Shown piece by piece: positions 55,694-64,000 of a DNA stretch of 64,000 bases. Where the stretch lies: NCBI GenBank assembly GCA_964017145.1, contig OZ024846.1:2480001-2544000 (forward strand), read 5' to 3'. The notes under the pieces were generated by a model that was given only the letters and a program-made list of their open reading frames with translations, was not told the DNA's origin and searched no databases. Source of the stretch: Agrocybe praecox (lineage: Eukaryota; Basidiomycota; Agaricomycetes; Agaricales; Agrocybaceae). Each line of letters starts with the position of its first letter. Position 1 is the stretch's first letter. The position numbers were made by a program, and so were the translations under genes.

Positions 55694-56478
55694 CTCAAAA
55701 ATAGGTCTAGTTGTAGGTATAAAGGTTGAGGCCGATATTTGTTAAAAATGTGGTGAAAGTGATTCCTCAAGAACCAAAAAAAAAAAGAGCAGAAAGAGAG
55801 TCCAAGTAGAAGAGAGTCGAGGCGCCCGTAAAGGAGGAACATTGCATTGAAAGGCCGCTCTTATACGGTTAGAGAACAATAGGTGTGAATAGGTGACTAG
55901 TCCTTACAAAAGGAAGAGGAAGCCTCGTTCCCAGGCAACATTGCATTGTATTACATAAGCGAATATCGTGGGATAAAAATCATCAGTGCATTGTTGTACA
56001 AAAATAGATTGATTGGCGCGCACAAACATAAGCAAATACGTATCAAAGACTTGGAAAAACGTGTGATTGGGCAGCGAGCGTAGACAACTTGATGGGTGTT
56101 CAACGTTTATAGAGCATAAATTCGCTCTTTTCATCTTACACAGAAGACCATTAGCATAGGCATGTTGACGCTACTATGATATTCCCGCTTCTACTCATCC
56201 CACTTTTGCCAGCAAATAATAATCGTGCAGTGCTGGTCATCTTTTTTTCCAAGAAAAATATGATTTACAAAGATATAAGACATCATGAATTAATTGTATC
56301 CCAAAAAATGAAACTTTTTCATCAGCAGAATTCTATGTTATTTTTAATTTGTAAAGATAACATGAGTTATAAAAACTAACCTGTTGGACTCGGACTTGAT
56401 CGAGTTGAATATCAAATACACGTCAATCTTGTTTACGATTTGAGCCCAATTTGTCACAAATGACCTAGTAAGATTATG
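55694..56478. other. Intergenic, AA14 promoter side
   Basis: A poly-A run near 55780 and AT-rich sequence. Short ORFs on both strands lack any domain. It presumably holds the AA14 promoter. Confidence 0.4.
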
Positions 56479-56778
56479 TCAGTCTAATACCTCACACAAG
56501 TCTCCAAAGCTTACTCGGAATATATTGTATGATTTGGCGTTGGCGTTGATGCCATTTGCAGGCATAACGGTAGATGTGCAGACGGAAGTCGACGCAACGT
56601 TGTTGTTCGTTGCGGAAATTGAACTCTGAGCGCCTCCTTTACGATCTGTAGTGCTGGATGTAGAGGTACCTTTGTGAGAGGCGGACTTTCTCTGCGAGAT
56701 TAAACTGTGAAGATGGGTCTGTTGGTAGTTTACAGGGACCACGACGCCGTATCCGAGGGGAGTCATAATCGAGTTCAA
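56479..56778 (-). CDS. Hypothetical small Ser/Thr-rich protein
   Basis: A 99-codon frame starting MNSIMTPLGYGVVVPVNYQQ with a Ser/Thr-rich centre and ending SFGDLCEVLD. A splice donor (CGA|gtaagc) near its end suggests further exons downstream, but I found no join that stays open for long. No family is recognised. It may be a small gene or chance. Confidence 0.25.
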   Translation of the reverse strand: MNSIMTPLGYGVVVPVNYQQTHLHSLISQRKSASHKGTSTSSTTDRKGGAQSSISATNNNVASTSVCTSTVMPANGINANAKSYNIFRVSFGDLCEVLD

Positions 56779-57739
56779 TACAAAAAGTGCGAGTTTAAAT
56801 GGATGAGTTGGTTCAGTAACCCCTCTGGACTGACCACATCTTATACCATACCAAGATGATGGAGATTAAATGACAGGGAAATTGTACTTCAGGTAGCATC
56901 AGACGATAATAATATGACGCACGCAATTGAAGAGAAAAGCCCAGAATCTATACATCGATCTCCATACCACGCCCTATGCTCGGGTGGTGAACGTGGAATT
57001 TGTGGACTTGGAAGTATACTCTAACCCAAATTTGCTTGGACCGCGCTACCTATCACGTTCCTAGGGCATAAGTTAAGTCTCCGGTACGGGACGAGTAGTG
57101 CATAAATGCAGTAAGCCTTAAATGGAAATGTCGACATATCGTTCCATGAAACAAGCTCAGAGTATTAGAATAAAGCATTATACATCTGACCACTTTTGGT
57201 TTAAATAATCCCCGAGAGCATTTCAGTCTCGACGATCTGCCTCCTTGCTTAGCCTTCGGTTTTCTGGGGGACATTCAGAACAAGCACGGGCGAGTAACTA
57301 GCTAGAGCTGTCCGAAAGGATCATACCTTTCTCTAGTTTTTCAATTTTATAAGAGACTAAGATAAACTAGGTTAGATTGCGTGTTCTAATACTCTGAAAG
57401 GTATCAGAAAACCTACGTCGAGCATTCTCCGTTCGCAGCTCTGCCGTTATGTTGACATCAGAAGCTATAAAAAAATATCATAAGTCTGTACTGATACGAA
57501 ATAAATATGCCTAGCTATCCTCACCAATTTGTTCGCTCAGCCGCTTCGATACTGATAATATTTCGCGTTAGCTATGATTGCGTACAGTTACATGATAAGG
57601 ACTTACGAGAATCAATCATTTCTTCTAATCTCTTTACTCTCCCATCGATCCTGGGCTTTCTTACTTTATTCCGAGAACCAAATGGACGCCTATGAATCGT
57701 TTGATTATTCAAGCAGCTACAAGTCTGACAGAAACGTTC
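56779..57739. other. Intergenic
   Basis: About 1 kb, AT-rich, with short unsupported ORFs (57053-57274 minus, 57507-57786 plus). Nothing else seen. Confidence 0.45.
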
Positions 57740-58314
57740 TCACCCTGGACGACGGCGAGAGGGAGGTCCAGGCTGCGGCGCGTTAGATTCACCCGGTACG
57801 AATTCGACAACCGTCTTCATTACTGGTGAATTGATTATCTTATTCTTTTTGGCCATCGAGTCGGAGACGAAATCGAGACGTGCTCTCTTGATACTGCGCT
57901 GAGAACTGCTCCTTTCAAGCGTGTTTTTCTTCTTAGGGGAATATATGATAAACGCGTCGTCATCGACATCATCGTCGCCTATGACGATGACTTCTCGATA
58001 CGCGCCTGTAGAAGCGAAGGTGAAGTGGTTAGCAAGCCATGTCTCTGTCACACGGCAAATCTATACAACACACCTGGATTCTGTGCAACGGAATTGGGAT
58101 TAACAGACGGCGAAGGAAGAGCGCGCATGGGAGGAAGAGGACGTATTTGTTTCCCAGTTGGCTGTTCGGTGTTTGCTGGGCTACTGTCTGCCGCAGAAAA
58201 AAGACTTGTGGACCCATGTAAGAAAGATGCCCTTGAATCTTTCGTCGATTCCATAGGTGACGCGTGCCGAGGGTTTGCTGACTTGTTCGAGCTGTTCTCC
58301 GACCTCAATTTCAT
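57740..58314 (-). CDS. Small nuclear-type protein with SUMO-interaction-like motif
   Basis: About 170 residues in two exons. Exon 1 (MKLRSENSSNKSANPRHASP ... VAQNPG) joins in frame across an intron at roughly 58000-58070 (gtgtgt...ctacag) to AYREVIVIGDDDVDDDAFII. The hydrophobic core VIVI followed at once by acidic residues is a textbook SUMO-interacting motif. Next come SPKKKNTLER and SIKRARLDF, basic clusters that resemble nuclear signals, and the end PSRRRPG. The protein is otherwise disordered. No family is recognised. The motif call rests on pattern only, and acidic stretches give false positives. Confidence 0.6.
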
Positions 58315-58624
58315 TTTAAGAGTAAAACAGCAAGTGAATCCCAGCTAGAATAAGGACGATAGGAAAGAAGGGAGGTCCGGAAACGACCCGGCTTTGTGCT
58401 GATATATCTACGTATTCGGGCTTAAGGCGAAGCTCGTAAGAATTCTCGAAGCGCACTAGTAATTATGACGAATCAAGCGAAAAAAGTCTGTTTGATCGCC
58501 CAAATGCAACATTTCATTCGTGTCGGAGCTCGTGTTCGAACTTCGTAGTTCATCTTCTGTCATGCGGATGGCGATATGCTCTATTGGGTGACCGAAGGCA
58601 AAATAAGGTAGAAAAATGTGACTA
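58315..58624. other. Intergenic
   Basis: 310 bp between the small nuclear-type gene and the tRNA pair. No feature seen. Confidence 0.5.
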
Positions 58625-58730
58625 GCCCACCGCGAGGGTCGAACTCGCAGCCTTCAGATTCCTGAATGGAATGTATAGACACCGCCTTGTGATAAGAGTC
58701 TGACGCTCTATCCGATTGAGCTAGGCGGGC
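58625..58730 (-). tRNA. tRNA-Lys(CTT) with intron
   Basis: Exon sequence as in the other tRNA-Lys genes; acceptor GCCCGCC/GGTGGGC. The anticodon arm CAGACTCTTA is followed by an intron of about 33 nt and ATCTGA. The intron sequence is unrelated to those of the other copies. Confidence 0.93.
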
Positions 58731-59063
58731 TATGCACATGACACAAATGCGGCTGCGACTAGGCGGCTGCGCCTTACCCACTTTGGCATATTCATTTTTG
58801 TAATTACATATCTTCACATTTTTCTAGGCCTTGTAAAAATCAAATACAGTATTTACAATGCGGAATTTGTGATCTATCACCAAATATACTGAGATTACGA
58901 CTGGAATCCTAATCCTCAAGCTTTTACTGGAATTATACGCCTTTATACTGTTAGCCGTCGGCTAATCGTTTGGTTTTTACTCGATCATTTATATAAGCGC
59001 CTGCAGCGCGGATGTAAAAAAAAAAAGCAGAAAGCGACAAAAAGATCGGATATGTACCCAGTA

Positions 59064-59177
59064 GCCCACCGCGAGGGTCGAACTCGCAGCCTTCAGATAA
59101 TCCTTGAAGTGTTATGAACATTTGGCGCTCATCCCGCCGTAAGAGTCTGACGCTCTATCCGATTGAGCTAGGCGGGC
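59064..59177 (-). tRNA. tRNA-Lys(CTT) with intron
   Basis: Second of the 58-59 kb pair, same strand, 334 bp from its neighbour. Identical mature exons, anticodon CTT, and the longest intron of the four (about 41 nt). Confidence 0.93.
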
Positions 59178-59310
59178 TGTGTTCCTCATTGGAAACGCAT
59201 TCAGTTCGTGGAAAGGCAATAACATGCACGTAATGGTGTTAGAAAATTCATACGTCATTGTTGTCTACTATCAACGGTACTAAGCAGTGGTAGTATGCAG
59301 TCGCTCACAT

Positions 59311-60084
59311 TTAAAGGGACTCTGAACGTGGACGGGGGGACGGAGATGGAGCACATGCTTCACGCATTAACCAAGGCTCACGATCGTCAACATCCTCAAT
59401 AGGTAGAGTTTTCTCAGGCTGGGGGGATTGCGGAGAAGGTGCCCGAGCGTATCTGATAATTATCCTTCTATTTGGAGACGCCCTGTCAGCGCCGTCCTCG
59501 ATGTACCTCGCGGTAAACGAACGAACGACTGAATGTTTCTCTAATATAAACAACGGAAGCTGTTAATCAATACAATTTTATACTCACAACCTGCTAGTTT
59601 TCCATCCAAAGCCGTCACCATTTCTAAAGACGCGTCGAAAGCCAATTTCATCTCCTCAATTTCTTTTTGTTGGGAAATAAGACGAGCCTCCATTTTTTTG
59701 ATTCGTTCGCATAATGTAAGGTCTGCGACGATGACAGGAAACTTGAATTCGTAACAACTAATCAATAAATTCATCGCGAAACGTACTGGCTTCCGTTATA
59801 TCCTCGTTATTCTTCTCCAACAGTTCGCACTTTACTGCCCATTCATTGACTAAATTACCAGCGATTTTTATTTGACGCCGAAACCATGTCAGAATTAATT
59901 AGTTAAAACAAGATAAATGTGGAATTAAGCAGCTTTTGACGTACGCTCTAACTTGAAGAACATGAGGTCTTCTTGTCGTTGCAACTTCTCATTCTTCACT
60001 GCTTAACTTGTTAGTATTGTGAATAAGAGAGTTAATGTTATGTTTGATGGACGCACATTCACCAGCCAAACTTGGATCTTCCAT
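59311..60084 (-). CDS. Small coiled-coil protein, unknown function
   Basis: About five exons giving roughly 200 residues. A start at 60084 (MEDPSLAGE) joins KNEKLQRQEDLMFFKLE, then IKIAGNLVNEWAVKCELLEK and NNEDITEA. These are followed by a clear heptad region (LTLCERIKKMEARLISQQKE, IEEMKLAFDASLEMVTALDG). The C-terminal exon after an intron at about 59535-59585 is Pro/Arg-rich (IIIRYARAPSPQSPQPEK) and ends SPSPRPRSESL at 59311. I recognise no family. The coiled coil suggests a dimerising or adaptor protein. Confidence 0.55.
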
Positions 60085-60627
60085 GGCCGGACCTGCGTCT
60101 GGTTTCCGCTCAAGGCTGTTTGTTGGGAAGGGCAAGAAATGCGGCGCTGTCAAAACAAGCTAAGGATTTAAAAGCCTTGTGCGTTCGTCGAGGCAATTGT
60201 TACTTCAAGTCTTCAATTATACTTTCCGGCGACTTGTTTGGACCCAGTGGCAGGCTATAACTCTATAGTATAAATTTAGAGAGTAAGGCAATGCTCGGTT
60301 CAGAACAGTATAACTTTCAAGTAAGGTGTGTGACGAAGGCATAAACTACGCGCTACGAAGATCCTGTAAGACGAAACCAACGATAGGAGAGGAATGTCCT
60401 GTCCGAAATCCTTCCGGGAAACCAATGCATGAATCGTAAAGTAAAAAAAAAAAAAGTAAAAAAAAGAATGGAAAACAAGTTTGCAAGAAGAGATGACCTA
60501 TGATGTACAAACAAGAAAGCATGGAGAAACGAACACCCAGAGCAAAGTAACGCAACAAGACAAAAATCGTGATATGAATGTGGAAGTCCGTGTGATTTTC
60601 AATGAATGTAAGAAATCCTTATGCGAA
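60085..60627. other. Intergenic
   Basis: Upstream of the coiled-coil gene and downstream of the next. It has A-rich tracts near 60440-60465. ORFs here are short and unsupported. Confidence 0.45.
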
Positions 60628-62283
60628 TCAGTGGCGGATAAGCCCAGACACGCGTTTGCGTAACCGCGATGCAAGTCTAGTCTTTCCTTCCTCAGGAATG
60701 ACGACTGGGGTAGGCGTGACGGCCGATTCCTGTCTGCCAACGGACAGACTCGACGGGAATGATACAGGCCGTGTCGGAGGAGAAAGAAAGACCTCACCGG
60801 ACTCAGAGTCTTCGTGTATGAGCGCAACATCTGGCAGAACCGGAGCCACACTCAGATTGTTCATGTTTGTCATATGTTGACGTTGGTGATGAGGATTGAG
60901 CCCCATGGCTAAGCCAAGTCCCTTCCGGGACGAAAGAGCATCAGGAACAGAGAAAAGCGCGCTTATTCGCTTGCGAGATGGTGATTTGGGAATGCGGTTT
61001 ATGTCGTTGATGCTGGACTTTGAACGCGGGGTGTCGGGGGTAAAAGGGATTGCTTTGGAGGCCGTTGTAGATGCGGGACTTAGGAGGGGTGAAAGAGTGT
61101 TGGGGTCAAGGCAAATAGGTTGTGTTGATGGTTTCGAATCGAAGTTGGCCAGCAAATCAACAGCATAGTCTGGCATAGAGATGACAAGGTCATCCATTAT
61201 TTCGTTGAAGCGGTTTCGGTCATCACTTGGACGCGGAGAATTTCGCCAGATTATTGCTGTCCCGTTCCCATAAGGATCCACAGCGTCGGTAAAGACTGTG
61301 TTAATGGTTGTAGAAGAGAAAGGAATGGAAGAGGTGGTGCTCATTTCACTCTCTGGAATTTCAGAAATGAAAGACAGATGAGGTAGACCGGGCGGTGGAG
61401 ATACGGGTGAAAGAGAAGGCGCCATAGTAGCTTGGATTCCGGCTTCTGCAGGTTCAAACTGATCTTTCAGGAATAATGGTACTTGTTTCGGTATCTTCAG
61501 TACAAGTGGAATAATTCCATGTGGTCGCGAGATTAGAGTGTCGTCTGTATTTTCCTGCGAATTCTTAGATTTTTTAGTCGGAGAAGTTCGCCTTCGAATA
61601 CGATTCCGGGTTGGCCGTCGCTGTCGTGAAGGAGAACAGTCAAAGAACTTGGCCAAGTTGGCATGGACTTTGGACGTGGAGTTTGAAGCTGAAGCGTAGG
61701 CCGGTTTGAGATCTTGCAGGGTCGAAGCTGAGTCCATCGAGGACGCCAAATATTGTTGAAGAACCTTTGATAAACTCTCTGACGCCTGGTGCCGCCTCTC
61801 TTCCATCCATCGTCGTCGCTGCATCTCCTTGTACTTCTCTGGCTCGACGGTGGCCCTATCCTTCAATAGCTGTCGCAGTTTCTCTGTTTGCTCCTTGGAG
61901 TCGGTAACTTGGGAATTTATAAAAGAGATGGCATCCTTCAGCGCCTCCACCTGAAGTTCGCTGGTGCTCCTGGTTTGATCCTGGCAATTGCGGAAGCTCT
62001 CGGCTAAATGACGCTCGGCTGACGTATATCGTCCAGTTCGAGTTGGCTTTCGTCGTAAAGTAGATCCAGCAAGTGGCTTCTCCTCTGAGTAGAAGGCGTA
62101 GGAAGCAGGCGACACATGTAGTGGTGCCGATACAGCATTTGTTGCTAAGTTGATAAGGCTAGTAGCAGTAGAAAACGTGTTCGTACGGTCCTAAAAGGCA
62201 GTTACATGTGAATCCTTGTAGTCGACCGCTAGTTATTTACATACCAGGAGAGCCGTACCCAGTGGTGTAGACTTTCTGGACAT
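60628..62283 (-). CDS. Coiled-coil and disordered protein, unknown function
   Basis: Start at 62283: MSRKSTPLGTALL, then an intron (gtatgt...ctttag, about 62192-62244), then DRTNTFSTATSLINLATNAV and one exon to 60628; about 535 residues. Residues roughly 60-160 are helical with heptads (ELQVEALKDAISFINSQVTD; LRQLLKDRATVEPEKYKEMQ). A basic cluster follows (SRQRRPTRNRIRRRTSPTKK), then long disordered Ser/Pro-rich parts with a more ordered patch FNEIMDDLVISMPDYAVDLL. The C-terminus TRLASRLRKRVSGLIRH is basic and amphipathic. This layout recalls spindle or septin-associated proteins, but I recognise no family and make no functional call. Confidence 0.7.
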
Positions 62284-63091
62284 TATAGAATATTCACATC
62301 AAGCTTCAAGCGCATCCACACCTTTCAGGGAGGCAGTCGAAGTGGTGGTTACAGGAAGAGCTCAGAAGACTGTCTGGGACTCTGGTTCTAATCCGGACAA
62401 TGACAAATATTGCTGACATTTCCACGTGCCTTCCGTGTTTCAACCACGTGCTTGCTTTTGACGCGTCGCGACACTAAGTTAGAACGCGTTGAGTACGTTA
62501 TCAAGTTGGCTAACATTCACCGATTCACACATATTATACACGATTAAATCTGATATAGGAGAATTACGATAATTGTCCTTCTACCGTAGCTATATCACGT
62601 TTCATATGGCTCACCAGCAGTGAGGACAAAGCCCACGCAAGTCGTTATTAAGTGGTGCCTTTGGACATGTTTGAACGTCCTTAAATATTTTTGCTTTGAT
62701 CGCTCAGAAATCTATTAATGTTAATTGGTGGTACAATGCCTCTTTCCGTGATAAAACAACTGTTTGGAATGGGCCCAATGCAGAATTCAGTTTCATTCCG
62801 ATAGTGGGACATAACAGGGCCAAGTAATAAAAAGCGAGTAACCAGACACGAGGTTCTCAATGCACATCAGCTTCTAGAACGACAGATAGAGTTGGATATC
62901 CCAATGAGTCCCAATAGAAATGTGCATTGTAGACTCGCTGGGCTAGAGATATTAAAAGTGCAAGTTTTCGAGAAAAATTATCACTTCACACACATCACCT
63001 TTCCCCCTTCTTTCTCTCTCATCGTCTTGTTCTCTCCGCACGTCTAAAGCCTCTAGATATACTTCACTGAAGTTATTTCACCTATCAGAAC
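62284..63091. promoter_or_regulatory. Divergent intergenic promoter region
   Basis: About 810 bp between divergent starts. The plus side ends with a CT-rich tract at 62998-63040 (ttcccccttctttctctctc), a common fungal core-promoter feature. No ORF of note. Confidence 0.5.
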
Positions 63092-64000
63092 ATGTCGCTT
63101 AATGATGTTGATATGATGACTTCTAACGATTCGGAGTTTGTGAACGACCGCGGCCCGCTCTACGACGACAGAGCAGTGCAGGAAGCCTTTCACAGACCAA
63201 TCGAGATCACAGACTGCAGCTTCTTGTTGTCTCTTCCCAGAAAAACCCAAGCTGACTCTTATGAATATGACTCGTCCACCTCTTCTGCACCCGGGGCGTC
63301 TCTGCCTGACCCTCAGAGATTGCTAGAGGATTATTTTTCCTCTAACTGGCTTTTCAACAATGAAGTCATCTTTCCATCGAACACCGAGGACGGACACATA
63401 AATACGTTTGATACTGGCGAAGGTGAACTTTTACAATTTGAAGGGGACTCGGTGGAAGATTACTACGATCCTCTAGTGGTACAGTCATACCAAAATGACT
63501 TTGGATTTATGTATGGTTTGTGTACCTTGACTCTTTACATCTGAAGGTTCTCAAAATCAACTTAGGGAGCCCAATTTAATGCAGTCTGGAAGCTCAACAC
63601 TGTCTGGAAGCGCCACACTGTCGGATTATCATTATAATCTTTTTAATCCATCACCTGGCCCTTATGCTATTTGGACGCCTCCGTCATCCTCAAACCCTGA
63701 TAATTATACGGAAAAACCATGCAGAACTCAAGATGCCAATTACCTGCCATCCACACCCTCTTCTATTTGGACAAATGACTCTTCGTCTCCAGAATCGCAG
63801 ATCGAGACGAGAAAGCGCAACGCACGTACTAGGACCCCTACCCCTTCCCTGCCGTCTCCCGCCGACTCCTCCGAAAAATCCCTGTCCCACAGCTCAAAGA
63901 GCAAGAGGTCCTCCAAATATAAAGCTAACGACATCAAAAGGGACGATCTAGTGCTTGTCAAAATGAAGACGAAGTTTTCCAACTTCCTTGTAGGTGGAGA
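63092..64000 (+). CDS. Hypothetical acidic Ser-rich protein, 3' end outside window
   Basis: Start MSLNDVDMMTSNDSEFVNDR after a CT-rich promoter. One intron (63512-63567, gtatgg...cttag) joins in frame to EPNLMQSGSSTLSGSATLSD. The N-terminal part is acidic and aromatic (LLEDYFSSNWLFNNEVIFPS), resembling a transcription-activation region. A basic region then follows (ESQIETRKRNARTRTPTPSL; KSKRSSKYKANDIKRDDLVL) as the window ends. A C-terminal DNA-binding domain may lie beyond the edge. Family not recognised from this part. Confidence 0.65.

Noticed and set aside
1..64000. CRISPR array, prokaryotic operons or an integrated virus
   Set aside because: No regularly spaced repeats, ribosome-binding sites, capsid, polymerase or integrase signals; the sequence is typical intron-rich fungal nuclear DNA.

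Overview
The window is nuclear DNA from a filamentous basidiomycete, most likely an Agaricomycete. The genes are dense, sit on both strands, and are cut by many 45-70 nt GT-AG introns. They include families typical of these fungi (DUF6534 and DUF6699 proteins, an AA14 LPMO, F-box proteins with a 'CRGWR..LGLPAIWS' core, a DUF6729/AT-hook protein). The tRNA genes also carry introns. All exon models were read by eye, so outer limits are firmer than internal splice sites.

Layout. 0.4-4.4 kb: an MFS drug/H+ antiporter and a DUF6534 membrane protein, both minus. 5.3 kb: a solo LTR. 6.0-8.5 kb: a secreted GH17-like protein and a two-finger zinc protein, both plus. 9.5-14.3 kb: an NTF2-FMO flavin monooxygenase and a DUF1479 dioxygenase, both minus, possibly a small oxidative pair. 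15.2-17.9 kb: a divergent beta-tubulin paralogue facing an AT-hook/DUF6729 protein across a 414-bp shared promoter. 21-22.8 kb: the SDH assembly factor SDHAF3 and cyanase. 23.8-25.6 kb: a fusion of arsenite methyltransferase with a rhodanese-type (Acr2-like) arsenate reductase, with a 569-bp TA-flanked MITE starting 100 bp upstream of its ATG. 26.9-31.5 kb: two neighbouring proline-rich genes, the second with a DUF6699 domain. The first is interrupted by a 1,595-bp LTR-bounded element carrying its own 309-codon ORF. 31.8-37.7 kb: enoyl reductase TSC13/TECR, a type-B carboxylesterase and an ABHD11-like hydrolase. 38-41 kb: a low-complexity protein. 41.4-46.7 kb: gene-poor, with an F-box relic and two back-to-back hairpins. 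46.7-49.8 kb: a long Ser/Thr/Gly-rich protein. 50.6 kb: a diverged solo LTR. 52-55.7 kb: an F-box protein converging on an AA14 LPMO. 57.7-64 kb: small nuclear or coiled-coil proteins and a gene running off the end. Four intron-containing tRNA-Lys genes lie at 36.3, 37.9, 58.6 and 59.1 kb.

The most notable items are the short LTR element with intact hallmarks (identical LTRs, 4-bp target duplication, PPT- and PBS-like sites, one ORF, no pol), the ArsM-arsenate reductase fusion (potentially arsenate to methylarsenical in one polypeptide), and the unusual beta-tubulin paralogue.
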